A stretch of DNA of 43,644 nt from the NCBI GenBank assembly GCA_015295945.1, contig DVED01000008.1:1-43644 (forward strand). Reading direction: 5' to 3'. The DNA comes from Oscillatoriales cyanobacterium M59_W2019_021 (lineage in GTDB: Bacteria; Cyanobacteriota; Cyanobacteriia; Cyanobacteriales; Geitlerinemataceae). Below, piece by piece: positions 8,615-17,352 of the stretch; position 1 is the first letter of the stretch, and each line of letters begins with the position of its first letter. A program made the translations under genes and the position numbers. The notes below the pieces were generated by a model. It was not told the origin of the DNA and searched no databases. It was given only the letters and a program-made list of their open reading frames with translations.

Positions 8615-9115
8615 TCAATCGATCTCTTCCTGTAATTGCGTCGCCACTCGCTCTCCAAACTCAGTATCGGTGTTAGCAAGCGCCAGCAGTTTCAGGTATT
8701 CCGACTGGGTTAACCCGGCATTTTCGATGATGGCGATCGCCTCGGCAGCAATTTCCCCTTCTAGCCGTTGGGACTCCGCCGCCGTTTCTGCTGCGTGTAA
8801 CTGAGCTTCGCGCCGTCCTAGCAAAGCTAGCACCTGCACGTAGGCGCTGACGAACTGACGGATTTTTTCCGAGGAAATGGTGTTGGCATCGAGAGAAATC
8901 GATGTGGGTGATAAAGAGTCAAGTGCCTCTGGCGGTGGGGTTCCAGAAGAATCTTCGAGGCGGGAATCGGCGAGGGCCCATTGCGGATACCCTCCCCACG
9001 CGAAGACCAATACGAGCAGCAAGGCGAGTGTGTAAACGACTCCCTGGCAGTGCTGCCAGAAGGAGCGATCCCTCAGATCGAATCTATAGACTTTCGGCAA
9101 TGTCTTCCGTGTCAT
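8615..9115 (-). CDS. DUF4168 family exported protein
   Basis: A 166-residue protein. A hydrophobic segment at about residues 21-38, after a basic start, looks like a signal peptide or anchor, with cleavage plausible after WALA. The remainder is a DUF4168 domain of amphipathic helices (KIRQFVSAYVQVLALLGRR ... GLTQSEYLKLLALANTDTEFGERV). Function is unknown; the family is widespread in cyanobacteria as secreted proteins. I take ATG at 9115; the open frame reaches 9247, but that would overlap the divergent pedR gene. Only 46 bp separate the two starts, so promoters must overlap. Confidence 0.85.
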   Translation of the reverse strand: MTRKTLPKVYRFDLRDRSFWQHCQGVVYTLALLLVLVFAWGGYPQWALADSRLEDSSGTPPPEALDSLSPTSISLDANTISSEKIRQFVSAYVQVLALLGRREAQLHAAETAAESQRLEGEIAAEAIAIIENAGLTQSEYLKLLALANTDTEFGERVATQLQEEID

Positions 9116-9161
9116 GAGTATTATTTTAGAATGAGTAGATATACAGATATAGGGGGAAGTT

Positions 9162-9461
9162 ATGGTAGACAATGAGTACCCTGGCAAAGAGCTTCTATCA
9201 GACCGGGAACTACAGGTGATCGAACTTGTGGCTGCGGGCTTGACCAATCAGGAAATTGCCGAATCCTTGGAAATTAGCAAGCGCACGGTAGACAATCACA
9301 TTAGCAATATTCTCAATAAAACACCACCGAACAATCGAGTGGCTCTGGTTCGCTGGGCCCTGCAGTGGGGTAAAGTTTGTCTCGAGGGAGTCAATTGCTG
9401 TCCGCTACCCCAACCCAACTTGCCACCCGATGCCGCAGACATCGAGCAGAAGGTTTCGTAA
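9162..9461 (+). CDS. pedR: PedR-like LuxR-type transcriptional regulator
   Basis: A 99-residue protein consisting of little more than a LuxR-type helix-turn-helix (residues about 10-70: LSDRELQVIELVAAGLTNQEI ... KRTVDNHISNIL), with no receiver domain. This matches the small cyanobacterial regulator PedR. Cysteines are at 73, 79 and 80; PedR is described as responding to photosynthetic electron flow through thioredoxin acting on a cysteine near position 80. A strong ribosome-binding site (AGGGGGAAG) lies just before ATG 9162. The stop codon overlaps the start of the next gene by one base, so the two are translationally coupled. The TPPNN segment replaces the usual loop before RVALVRWALQWGKVC, which is otherwise typical. 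Confidence 0.85.
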   Translation: MVDNEYPGKELLSDRELQVIELVAAGLTNQEIAESLEISKRTVDNHISNILNKTPPNNRVALVRWALQWGKVCLEGVNCCPLPQPNLPPDAADIEQKVS

Positions 9462-9754
9462 TGGCAGAGCGTCAGGAAACGGGATCGACGGCTACCGATC
9501 GGCAGCACCTATGCTGTCCGGGATTGCCGCTAGCGGTGTATCGGGAAGTTGCCGCCCATTTGCGCCAAGTGGATGGGGTGGACACTGCGTTAACCGAGCA
9601 ATCTTCCGAGCAATTCGATTACGCGCACAGTCAGGTGGGAGCGCTATTGATTCAATATCCTCCCCATGCCGATGAAAAACTACGGGAACGGGTTGATCGA
9701 ATTTTGGCGTATTATGGCGATCGCTATGGAGAGTGGTTAGTGGTTGGTGGGTAG
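9461..9754 (+). CDS. Small protein of unknown function coupled to pedR
   Basis: A 97-residue soluble protein. The start codon shares its A with the pedR stop (TAATG), which decides the start and argues for coupled translation. The sequence is mixed alpha/beta with no membrane segment: a CCPGLPLAVYREVAAHLRQV block, an acidic middle and a C-terminal helix DEKLRERVDRILAYYG. I do not recognise a named family. Its position suggests a modulator or partner of the redox regulator, which is inference. The last residues (VVGG) come from a GGTTAGTGGTTGG low-complexity stretch typical of intergenic DNA, so the C terminus may be eroded or extended. Confidence 0.75.
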   Translation: MAERQETGSTATDRQHLCCPGLPLAVYREVAAHLRQVDGVDTALTEQSSEQFDYAHSQVGALLIQYPPHADEKLRERVDRILAYYGDRYGEWLVVGG

Positions 9755-9851
9755 GGAGTGCCACCGGAACGAAACGCACCGCTTTGGTTATTTGGGGTTT
9801 GGGGTTTGTCATCGGTCATTTGTCATTGACAAACATAATTCTCCCCCAGTT

Positions 9852-9886
9852 CCTTCTGCCTTCTGCCCTCTGCCTTCTGCCTTCTG
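9852..9886 (+). repeat. Heptamer (CTTCTGC) short tandem repeat
   Basis: About five consecutive TTCTGCC-type heptamers with one variant, lying between the pedR-coupled gene and hisS. Similar but shorter arrays occur at 389-410, 32983-33002 and, on the other strand, near 15603-15622. These are the short tandemly repeated repetitive sequences known in filamentous cyanobacteria. Confidence 0.85.
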
Positions 9887-9908
9887 TAACTCCTGAACTC
9901 CTAAAAAC

Positions 9909-11228
9909 ATGGGTACGATTCAAGCTATACGAGGAACGCGAGATATTTTGCCAGAGGAAGTCACCTACTGGCAAACCGTCGAGGCAACGGCGCGGCAGAT
10001 TTTGAACGATGCGGCGTATCGAGAGATTCGGACGCCGATTTTCGAGCAAACGGAGCTATTCGAGCGCGGCATTGGGGAAGCGACCGATGTGGTCGGTAAA
10101 GAAATGTATACATTTGCTGATCGCGGAGATCGATCGATAACCTTGCGTCCGGAAGGCACGGCGGGAGTGGTGCGATCGTTCGTCGAGCGCAAACTGTTTG
10201 GTGCGGGGAACGTCCAGCGCTTGTGGTACACCGGTCCGATGTTTCGCTACGAACGACCGCAAGCGGGACGACAGCGCCAGTTTCACCAAATTGGGGTCGA
10301 AGTTCTCGGTAGTGGAGATCCTCGTGCTGACGTTGAAGTTATTGCCATCGCCACGGATATTTTCCGCGCCTTGGGATTGCAAAACTTGCGCCTCGATCTC
10401 AATTCCGTCGGCAATAGCGAAGATCGCGATCGCTATCGCCGCGTGCTGATCGACTATCTCACCCCCTACAAAGCTGAGTTAGATGCCGATTCCCAAGAGC
10501 GACTCGATCGCAATCCCCTGCGAATTTTGGATAGTAAAGACCCGCGCACCCAGGAAATCGTTGCCGATGCTCCCAGTATTTTGGAGTATCTGGGGGACGC
10601 CTCGAAAGCTCACTTCGATCGCGCCTGCCAACTCCTCACCGATTTAGACATCCCTTACCAACTCAATCCCCGCCTAGTTCGCGGATTGGATTATTATACC
10701 CACACCGCCTTTGAAATCATTTCCGACGATCTCGGCGCGCAAGCAACGGTTTGTGGCGGCGGACGCTACGACGGACTCGTGGAACAATTGGGGGGACCTT
10801 CAACTCCGGCAGTGGGTTGGGCGATCGGTTTGGAGCGGTTGATTCTATTGTTACAACAACTTCACGATCTTCAGACCCCGCCGCTCGATTTTTACGTAGT
10901 ATCTCGGGGAACCCTCGCCGAATCCCAAGCCCTCGGTTTAGCTCGCGGGTTGCGTCACAACGGCTTCAGCGTTGAGTTAGACTTAAGTGGCAGCGCTTTT
11001 GGCAAACAGTTCAAACGCGCCGATCGCAGTGGAGCCGTTGCCTGTTTGGTATTAGGCGAATCCGAAGCCGCAGCCGAAACTGTTAACTTGAAATGGTTGG
11101 CAACTGGAGAACAAGAAACGATCGCCCAAGTAGATTTGCGATCGATGGCTTCCCAGTTGCGCCACCAACTCCAAAAGCACCGCAGCGATCAATCCCCAAC
11201 CGTCAAATCCTCGGCATCGTCGGTGTAA
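9909..11228 (+). CDS. hisS: Histidine-tRNA ligase
   Basis: A class II aminoacyl-tRNA synthetase of 439 residues that charges tRNA-His in the cytosol. The N terminus [14 protein letters not shown] is diagnostic. Motif 2 appears as [19 protein letters not shown], the histidine-specific motif as [13 protein letters not shown], and motif 3 as [14 protein letters not shown]. The C-terminal anticodon-binding domain occupies about residues 325-425. The length is normal for the bacterial enzyme. It is preceded by the heptamer array and appears to be transcribed alone. Confidence 0.97.
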   Translation: MGTIQAIRGTRDILPEEVTYWQTVEATARQILNDAAYREIRTPIFEQTELFERGIGEATDVVGKEMYTFADRGDRSITLRPEGTAGVVRSFVERKLFGAGNVQRLWYTGPMFRYERPQAGRQRQFHQIGVEVLGSGDPRADVEVIAIATDIFRALGLQNLRLDLNSVGNSEDRDRYRRVLIDYLTPYKAELDADSQERLDRNPLRILDSKDPRTQEIVADAPSILEYLGDASKAHFDRACQLLTDLDIPYQLNPRLVRGLDYYTHTAFEIISDDLGAQATVCGGGRYDGLVEQLGGPSTPAVGWAIGLERLILLLQQLHDLQTPPLDFYVVSRGTLAESQALGLARGLRHNGFSVELDLSGSAFGKQFKRADRSGAVACLVLGESEAAAETVNLKWLATGEQETIAQVDLRSMASQLRHQLQKHRSDQSPTVKSSASSV

Positions 11229-11314
11229 ACCGGATACCCAAAACTGCAAGCGCAAGCATTTCCCCCCGGTGTATCTGAGGGAGGTCAATACTCACATCCT
11301 TGGGAGCGAAATCG

Positions 11315-11933
11315 ATGTATTGCCCGATGCAACTGGATTGCCAGGTCATGACTGGGGTCATTCATAACTGCCCCAACCTCTCGGAGTGTCTGCGCAACTC
11401 TCCGCTCAGGCGCGTGGATGCCTTGCGGCTGTATTTCCAAAATTTGGGCGTCCAACCGGAATCTTCTCCTGACTCGCTGTACGCGGATCTCTGTCCGTCT
11501 GCCACGTTGGCATCTCCCTACGCACCCGCATTTTCTTACAATCGGGATAGCCCAACCCGCGATCGCATTCTCTTCGGCTGCGAAATCGATTGGGAGCGGC
11601 AACCCGGCGGCATCAAGCGGTTTGAAGGCGTCTCTCTCTCAACTCCAGCAACTCGTCGATGGGGGTTTTGCCAATCCCCAAGAACGACATAATTTTGCCC
11701 CGTCGATTGCGGCTGTCATGGAATTCGTGCGAACTCAAGCGCACTGTGGCGTTGCGTTTACCTTTGAAGGATATGCCATTCATCCCTGGCGAGATGATTA
11801 TCGCGTTAGTATAGACGGAATCTCCGCTCGTGGGGATTGTTTGAGTGGGGCGATGGTTGCGTTTCGAGAATTGGCTCGTCATGCGGACGAACTCACGATC
11901 GAGTCTGACTATTTACGTGCCTGGTGGGATTGA
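11315..11933 (+). pseudogene. Frameshifted gene for a cyanobacterial hypothetical protein
   Basis: Two adjacent frames together make one plausible protein. The first, from ATG 11315 (or TTG 11300), encodes a Cys-containing N-terminal part ending in ERQPGGIKRFEGVSLS. The second continues as LSQLQQLVDGGFANPQ and runs to 11933, ending in a domain with FEGYAIHPWRDDYRVSIDGIS and RHADEL...WWD. The switch falls on the tract TCTCTCTCTC at about 11631-11640; one extra TC would restore GVSLSQLQQLVDGG. So the gene has lost a TC unit, is phase-variable, or contains a sequencing error. The C-terminal domain resembles small cyanobacterial hypothetical proteins; I cannot assign a function. Confidence 0.65.
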
Positions 11934-12527
11934 GAGGAGCTAAAGGTGAAGACAACTGTTAATTTTAATCCCCCGATCGTCCGACTCAAACATCAGTAAA
12001 ATTACCGATATTTTGGATAAAATACTAAAAAACTTAGGGGTAAACACTGATAATTTTTGAATACAAATTCGATCGAAATCTTAAGTTTAAAATTTGATCG
12101 CAGTCAGTAAATATACGGTATTATGATTGATATCTAAGATCTAAACTAAACAACACAATTAAAACGCGGTTAAGTTAGCTCGCTCTCAGCGATTGAGTGT
12201 GGCAGACTCTCTCGGAAACCTCGTCATTTCGGGGTTTTGACGAAACTCGCCAGCCAGAGGATGGCATTGTAAGATTCGGCGCAATCGCGCGACTCTTGTC
12301 ACCCAACTTACACTCAAACAACTGGAGAATTTGGGGAGTCTCGATCCGGGTGCAAATGAAGATCTGCTTCCTAAACTTAAGCTACGGTAAACCTTTGTCA
12401 ATTTGTTTGGAGGGCAAGCCCCCGAACGCCCAATCGATTTCAGTTATCTCTGCGTACTGCATTTCCTTCTTGTCTCGCCTAAGCGTTCATTTCAGATTGC
12501 CTACAGCCGAGTTCTGTCAAACGTCCT
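11934..12527. other. AT-rich intergenic region
   Basis: About 590 bp without a credible gene. 11990-12170 is clearly more AT-rich than the surroundings. Open frames here (for example 12197-12589 plus and 12186-12401 minus) have no recognisable composition or motifs. I see no RNA gene. Confidence 0.55.
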
Positions 12528-12761
12528 ATGAGTTTTCCCCAAAATACCATCGAAATTTTCGGGTATCACCAATGGTTGATTGCCATTGAAACCCTCCGAG
12601 GCGGATTTACTTTTACTGCCACCTCCACCCAATCTCAGATGACCATTGGTTCTGAAATCGATACCATTTGTTCTAGTATCGCCAGCGCTCGCGCCAAAGC
12701 CAAAGCTACGGTCGAATGGGCGAATACGTTGGAATGGGGACACGATGCTATTTACGAATAA
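12528..12761 (+). CDS. Small hypothetical protein
   Basis: A 77-residue soluble protein starting MSFPQNTIEIFGYHQWL. It has a beta-rich first half (GGFTFTATSTQSQ) and a C-terminal helix rich in Ala and Lys (IASARAKAKATVEWANTLEWG). Codon use, including CGATCG-type words, resembles the neighbours, which supports a real gene. I recognise no family. It stands alone and converges on the U32 gene, with 55 bp between stops. Confidence 0.6.
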   Translation: MSFPQNTIEIFGYHQWLIAIETLRGGFTFTATSTQSQMTIGSEIDTICSSIASARAKAKATVEWANTLEWGHDAIYE

Positions 12762-12816
12762 TGGTATGGTTATTGGTTATTATCTCCCCAACTCCTGTAA
12801 CTCCTGCAAACACGAG

Positions 12817-15408
12817 TTATCGCTCTCTGCTGTGCGTTCTCAAAGCACCGCGCGTGACGCCCAATCGGTTTTGCAATTTTAAGTCTCGCCATAGTTGAGA
12901 ACCCGAGATTTTGCCTTGCAGAAGTTGGCGATAGCAATCGAGGGTCGCGGCAATTTCTGTTGGGGTTTCGCGGACAAATTCCAGGCGGAAATCCCGAATG
13001 CCCAGTTCGAGCAGATGGGGAACGTATTCGGCTCCGGTTTGGGCAACGCCGTTAAACACCGTATTCCGACATCCCGCATCCGCTTGCAAGATGTGTTCCG
13101 TCCCGATGCGATCGCGCAATTTCACTTCGTATTTCTCGCACGGACGCCCGCAATTGGTATAATCAGTTCCCGCCGAAAGAAACGCGCAAAATACGCAGTG
13201 TTCCATATGAAACATGGGCATATGCTGGTGAATCGTCACCTCGAACCACTGCGGCGGACAACTGACGAGTAAATCTTCGAGTTGTTGGATATTGAGATCG
13301 TAAGAAGCCGTCAGCCGTTCCAATCCGAATTGATTTTTAAAGTAGTCGGCACTGAGGGCATTAGCAACATTGAGCGAAAAATCCCCCACACATCGATCGC
13401 TCTTAAAAAAGGTTAAATGATCGTAATTTCGCACCAAATAGCCATCGGCATCGGACGATCGCACTTGTTGCAAAATATAATTTTCCCCCGGTTTGGCAAT
13501 CCTCGGCGGTGCGACCCAAATCGTCGCGGTGGGGTTCCCCTGGCGCACCCGTCGCACCGCTTCCCGATAACCACGCGGATCTTCAAATTCGCAGTACAGC
13601 GTCTCGATCCCCGCCTCTAGTGCTGCTTGCAGTTGTGGGAGATGGCGAACGAGGGCGATGAGATTTGACCCCTCCCCAACCCCTCCCCTATCAGGAGAGG
13701 AGCTTACTCCCCCTTCCCACCGCCCCCTAGCCCCCTCCTGCGAGGGACAAGCGGAAAAGGTTTTTTGTTGGAAGGGGGTTGGGGGGTTAGGTTTTTCCAC
13801 CTCCGGGAGTAACTCGTCTAACTTCGCCTCTGCATTCAGTTGCCAGCGTAGGGGTTGCGATCTTAATGCCTCTAACTGCGCCACCAGTTCCCGCCGCATC
13901 CGGTTTAACTCGCTGACGGGTAGCATTGCCGCATCGGTGAGGCGATTTTCCAGGGAGGCGAGATAGAATGGCGTATTCCCCAGACGATCGAACTGAGACT
14001 GCAAGCGTTCTGCGGTGAGGGGTTGAGTTTGGGCTCCAACCAGGGGAATTGCCGACTCGATGCGAACGATGTGACCGAGTTCGTCGCGGGCAATTGCCAC
14101 TAAAGGGCGATCGATTTCTCCATCGACTTCGATCGTCAACGGACGCTGAAATTGCGGCTTTTCTCCGGTAAAACTCTGGCGAACCCGGCGATCGAATTCC
14201 GGATCGCTGGTTTTCCAAACTTTATCGCCCACTTTCAATCGTCGCAGATCCAGATCTCGCCGTCCGAAACTTAACGTCACCTCTTTTCCCTGACGCTTGA
14301 CCTGGTAAATTCGACCGCCGGATTCCGATCGCCCGCCGTCAAAAACTACACCATCCCCCGGTTGAATCGGACAGGATTTCGGCAACAGGCAAACCGTCAC
14401 CTCCGTTTTGCCAATTCGGGTCACTTCCCCCAACTCCACGCCGCGCTTTTTGCCAAAATCGGCGCGAACCAACTCTTGATTGTTAATTCCGCGAAACCAT
14501 CCGGTATAGAGTCCGCGAGAAAATGCCATTTCCAGGTCGTAGCACTCTTGCTGCGTCACGGTATAATGGGCATCGTTCATCGTTCGATCGAGAGCTTCCC
14601 GATACACGCGGGTGACACTAGCCACATATTCCGCCGTTTTCAGCCGACCTTCGATTTTCAACGAAGCGACCCCAGCTTTCACCAATTCCGGTAAAACCTC
14701 CAATCCCGCCAAATCCTGGGGACTGAGGAGGTATTGGCGGTTGCCCAAATCCACCGTTTTTCCGTCGGCAACCAACTCGTAGGTCATCCGGCACGCTTGG
14801 GCGCATTCCCCCCGATTGGCACTGCGTCCCCCCAACGATTCGCTGGTCAAACACTGCCCGGAATACGCCACGCACAGCGCCCCGTGAACGAAAACCTCTA
14901 TGGGTAAGGAAGCGCCGCGATCGCCCATTTGACGCTGAATTTTGCCAATTTCCGCTAACGAACACTCGCGAGCGAGAACTACCAACTGACAACCCAGATT
15001 GCGGGCGAATTCTACCCCTGCCGCACTGGTGACGGTCATCTGGGTGGAGGCATGGATGGGGAAATCCGGCGATAGGTGGCGAATCAGGCGGCAAATCCCC
15101 ACATCTTGAACGATCGCCGCATCCACCCCCGCCGCGATAATCGTCCGCAAATAGCGATCGGCATCCTGCAATTCCTGGGGAAAGACCAGCGTATTTAAGG
15201 TGACGTAACCTTTGACGCCTCGGCAGTGCAGAAATGCCATCAATTCTGGCAAATCTGCCTCGGTAAAGTTTTCCGCCCGCATCCGGGCGTTAAACCGTTC
15301 TAACCCGAAGTAAATGGCATCTGCCCCATTTTCAACTGCCGCCTTCGCACAGTCCCAGGAACCCGCCGGGGCGAGGAGTTCGGGTCGTTGCGGTAATATT
15401 TCAGTCAT
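12817..15408 (-). CDS. U32 family protein, RlhA-type (23S rRNA hydroxylation)
   Basis: An 863-residue two-part protein annotated in many genomes as a U32 peptidase. The N-terminal part has PELLAPAGSWDCAKAAVENGADAIYFG and the cysteine block GQCLTSESLGGRSANRGECAQACR. The C-terminal part has a second cysteine set (EHCVFCAFLSAGTDYTNCGRPCEKY). Long two-part U32 proteins such as E. coli RlhA hydroxylate C2501 of 23S rRNA and use an iron-sulphur cluster, so RNA modification is more likely than proteolysis. I start at ATG 15408 (MTEILPQRPELLAP) rather than at 15429. A proline/glycine-rich segment of about 42 residues, encoded by 13669-13795, interrupts the linker between the parts and looks like a repeat element inserted in frame. 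Confidence 0.85.
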   Translation of the reverse strand: MTEILPQRPELLAPAGSWDCAKAAVENGADAIYFGLERFNARMRAENFTEADLPELMAFLHCRGVKGYVTLNTLVFPQELQDADRYLRTIIAAGVDAAIVQDVGICRLIRHLSPDFPIHASTQMTVTSAAGVEFARNLGCQLVVLARECSLAEIGKIQRQMGDRGASLPIEVFVHGALCVAYSGQCLTSESLGGRSANRGECAQACRMTYELVADGKTVDLGNRQYLLSPQDLAGLEVLPELVKAGVASLKIEGRLKTAEYVASVTRVYREALDRTMNDAHYTVTQQECYDLEMAFSRGLYTGWFRGINNQELVRADFGKKRGVELGEVTRIGKTEVTVCLLPKSCPIQPGDGVVFDGGRSESGGRIYQVKRQGKEVTLSFGRRDLDLRRLKVGDKVWKTSDPEFDRRVRQSFTGEKPQFQRPLTIEVDGEIDRPLVAIARDELGHIVRIESAIPLVGAQTQPLTAERLQSQFDRLGNTPFYLASLENRLTDAAMLPVSELNRMRRELVAQLEALRSQPLRWQLNAEAKLDELLPEVEKPNPPTPFQQKTFSACPSQEGARGRWEGGVSSSPDRGGVGEGSNLIALVRHLPQLQAALEAGIETLYCEFEDPRGYREAVRRVRQGNPTATIWVAPPRIAKPGENYILQQVRSSDADGYLVRNYDHLTFFKSDRCVGDFSLNVANALSADYFKNQFGLERLTASYDLNIQQLEDLLVSCPPQWFEVTIHQHMPMFHMEHCVFCAFLSAGTDYTNCGRPCEKYEVKLRDRIGTEHILQADAGCRNTVFNGVAQTGAEYVPHLLELGIRDFRLEFVRETPTEIAATLDCYRQLLQGKISGSQLWRDLKLQNRLGVTRGALRTHSRER
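13669..13795. repeat. Repeat element inserted in frame in the U32 gene
   Basis: On the plus strand the segment begins with CCCCTCCCCAACCCCTCCCC and ends with GAAGGGGGTTGGGGGGTTAGG, so its ends are roughly complementary. This C-rich/G-rich arm arrangement is typical of intergenic cyanobacterial repeats. On the coding strand it encodes PNPPTPF ... GARGRWEGGV ... DRGGVGEG, unlike the surrounding protein, and does not disturb the frame. Confidence 0.75.
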
Positions 15409-15863
15409 GGAATTTCGGGCGATTGGCAAGGGGTCTAGGCGTGTTGCGAGATCGTCAAAATCTACTGTAGGGGAGAAGCCTTTGGGTCGTAAATCCCCAG
15501 CTAAACCCAGGATCTAGAACCCAAATGCTAAGCGCACTCTTCGCTGGCTGCACCTACGCCCTTCCACAGTTTGAAAACACGCCCTAGGAGAGATTGTATA
15601 GCAAAAGGCAGATGGCAGAAGTGAAAAAATTGACAGACAATCGTCCGATCGAACGAGTACCCCACCTAAAATTTTTATAGAATTATAGAATTATAGGATT
15701 AGTGAAGAGTGGTAGGGTGGGCAGAACGACAAGAGAATTTCTAACTTCAACTCACCTTGATTCTGCCCACCCTACTGGCTTGGCTCACTCTACCAGAATC
15801 TAGCTGGGTTTACATGGATACAGCCGTGGTCATCTACAACTAACTACTAACCACTAACAAATC
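15409..15863. other. Intergenic region with repeats
   Basis: No gene seen. It contains reverse-strand TCTGCC heptamers near 15603-15622, a short TATAGAATTATAG direct repeat near 15677-15696, and a 15-bp inverted repeat (15712-15726 with 15761-15775). Confidence 0.6.
15712..15775. repeat. 64-bp element with 15-bp perfect inverted ends
   Basis: GTAGGGTGGGCAGAA at 15712-15726 is exactly complementary to TTCTGCCCACCCTAC at 15761-15775, with 34 bp between. This could be a miniature mobile element or a long hairpin. No target-site duplication is obvious. Confidence 0.75.
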
Positions 15864-16337
15864 TTATGGTTCCACCGACAGTTTATAAGTCCAGTTAACG
15901 CCCGGTTCGGCAGCACCGACCCAGATGCGATAGCGACCCGCTTTGCCTTCAGGGAGCGTCAATCGAGCATCGGGTCCCAATTCGGTATCGTCGGCGCAAT
16001 ACAGCGTGCGTTCGTCGGGTCCTTGGACGATTAGCGTGGTGTCGTGACCCTGGCTGTCTACTTGGATCGCCAGTTGGTTCACATCCTCATCTAAGACTAA
16101 AATGTAGTCGGGGATGGGGTCGCCAAAGCCCAAGCAAAAGTTGTCGTTGCGATCGCGATTGCCCACCAGTGCCGGAAGCGAAGTCGAACCCCCAGTATGC
16201 CCTTCGCCAGAGGTGGTGTTGGGAAAGGTGATCTCTCCAAAATGAGAATCCTTAGCCGGAACGGGGAAACTGGCAACCCAAGCGAGAACAAAGGCGATCG
16301 AGAGCGATCCCAAAGTGTGAAGCGGGCGAGTTTTCAT
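15864..16337 (-). CDS. Exported protein of unknown function
   Basis: A 157-residue protein with a signal peptide (MKTRPLHTLG, hydrophobic core, cleavage near PAKA/PAKD at about residue 29). The mature part is beta-rich and has two cysteines (NDNFCLGFGDP and LYCADD) that could form a disulphide. Its second half (LAIQVDSQGHDTTLIVQGPDERT ... GRYRIWVGAAEPG) resembles the small jelly-roll pre-peptidase C-terminal fold found in many cyanobacterial exported proteins. ATG 16337 is supported by a GGAGGG ribosome-binding site 9 bp upstream; the open frame reaches 16397. Role unknown, probably periplasmic or extracellular. Confidence 0.75.
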   Translation of the reverse strand: MKTRPLHTLGSLSIAFVLAWVASFPVPAKDSHFGEITFPNTTSGEGHTGGSTSLPALVGNRDRNDNFCLGFGDPIPDYILVLDEDVNQLAIQVDSQGHDTTLIVQGPDERTLYCADDTELGPDARLTLPEGKAGRYRIWVGAAEPGVNWTYKLSVEP

Positions 16338-16818
16338 AGCGATCGTCCCTCCTGCCTTGATACAATTTAAAAGGAGTCGAGTCCGATAGGTCGGCAAGTG
16401 CGGAGGTTAAGGAGACTGTCCCTCGATCGATAGGGGAGCCAAGTCTCAACGATCTCAACTTCCACTGGAGTGAGTTCGACACGTTCCTTTTGATTTTCGG
16501 ACTAACATCCGATCTTTCTTCCAATTTATCAAGTTCGGCTAGGTAAAGAGCGGGGGAGAGTGACACTTTGAAAAGTGCCACAATTTTAACTCCAGTGTGT
16601 CGATCTTCAAGGGAATTTCAGGTTAAAAGTTCGACTGGCTAATACTCGAGTTTCGATCGCTTCGAGCGGGGAGAACTTACTTGATATTACTATTCGTATT
16701 TTTAACAATTGCCCTAGCGAGTGAAATTTTATGTCGCATCTTTATCATTCTTCCTTTAGAATCGATCTCGTTCATTCATTTGCCATTCGGTGTTACCTCG
16801 ATCGCCGCCATTTGCTTA
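16338..16818. other. Intergenic region between the exported protein and rsbW genes
   Basis: About 480 bp with no convincing gene. A minus-strand frame at 16252-16581 overlaps the exported-protein gene and has no family features. I see no terminator or RNA structure that stands out. Confidence 0.5.
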
Positions 16819-17298
16819 TTAGCCTGGTTGCTTGGAGACTGAACAACCGTCATCCTCGTCGCTGTAATATTTGACAATCAACAGGCAATTTTGACGATCG
16901 TTGATGCGCGTATAAGTTAGGCGATCGGCAATACTATGCATGATCTTTAAACCGCGCCCGCCCGTGGCTTCTAAATCGATTTCTTCTGGCAATGTTTTTA
17001 ACTTTTCCTCTAGATTAAATGGCGAACCATAGTCTACAATACGAATCTCAAATGAATTAGGAGACCTCTCAACTTCGATTTCGATGATAACGTCTGAAGA
17101 TTTATTTTTATGTGCGTGGCGCACGGCATTGGTAAACCCCTCCGCTAAGGCCGTTTTACACTGCAACCAAATTCTTTGGGAAATTGAAGGAGAGGAGAAT
17201 CGATCGAACCATGACAAGACTTGACCTAGAGCGTTGAGATCCGTCCCAACCTGTAGGGACGCTCGATGGATAAAAGGGGGCTGACTAGAATCTTTCAA
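16819..17298 (-). CDS. RsbW-like anti-sigma factor / serine kinase
   Basis: A 159-residue GHKL-fold kinase of the RsbW/SpoIIAB type. The N box is EGFTNAVRHAHKN, the G1 box VDYGSPF and the G2 box GGRGLKIMHSIAD. Such kinases bind a sigma factor or another target and phosphorylate their STAS antagonist. There is no in-frame ATG near the start; TTG 17298 is indicated by an AAGGAG ribosome-binding site at 17309-17314, 10 bp away. It is divergent from the rsbU-like gene 54 bp away, and the rsbV-like gene lies beyond that, so all three partner-switching components are clustered. The last residues are hydrophilic and probably dispensable. Confidence 0.9.
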   Translation of the reverse strand: MKDSSQPPFIHRASLQVGTDLNALGQVLSWFDRFSSPSISQRIWLQCKTALAEGFTNAVRHAHKNKSSDVIIEIEVERSPNSFEIRIVDYGSPFNLEEKLKTLPEEIDLEATGGRGLKIMHSIADRLTYTRINDRQNCLLIVKYYSDEDDGCSVSKQPG

Positions 17299-17308
17299 TG
17301 CGATCGCA

Positions 17309-17314
17309 CTCCTT
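17309..17314 (-). promoter_or_regulatory. Ribosome-binding site fixing a TTG start
   Basis: AAGGAG read on the minus strand, 10 bp before TTG 17298. It is the only good translation signal for the RsbW-like gene, which lacks an ATG at its N terminus. Confidence 0.7.
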
Positions 17315-17352
17315 AAGATTTGCTAAGCTGCTGGTGGTGGTATCTTTCGTTT

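Noticed and set aside
12197-12589. Hypothetical gene in the AT-rich gap
   Set aside because: The composition is unlike neighbouring genes, it has no motif, and it overlaps the better small gene at 12528.
16252-16581. 109-residue minus-strand gene
   Set aside because: It overlaps the exported-protein gene in another frame and lacks any recognisable domain or start signal.
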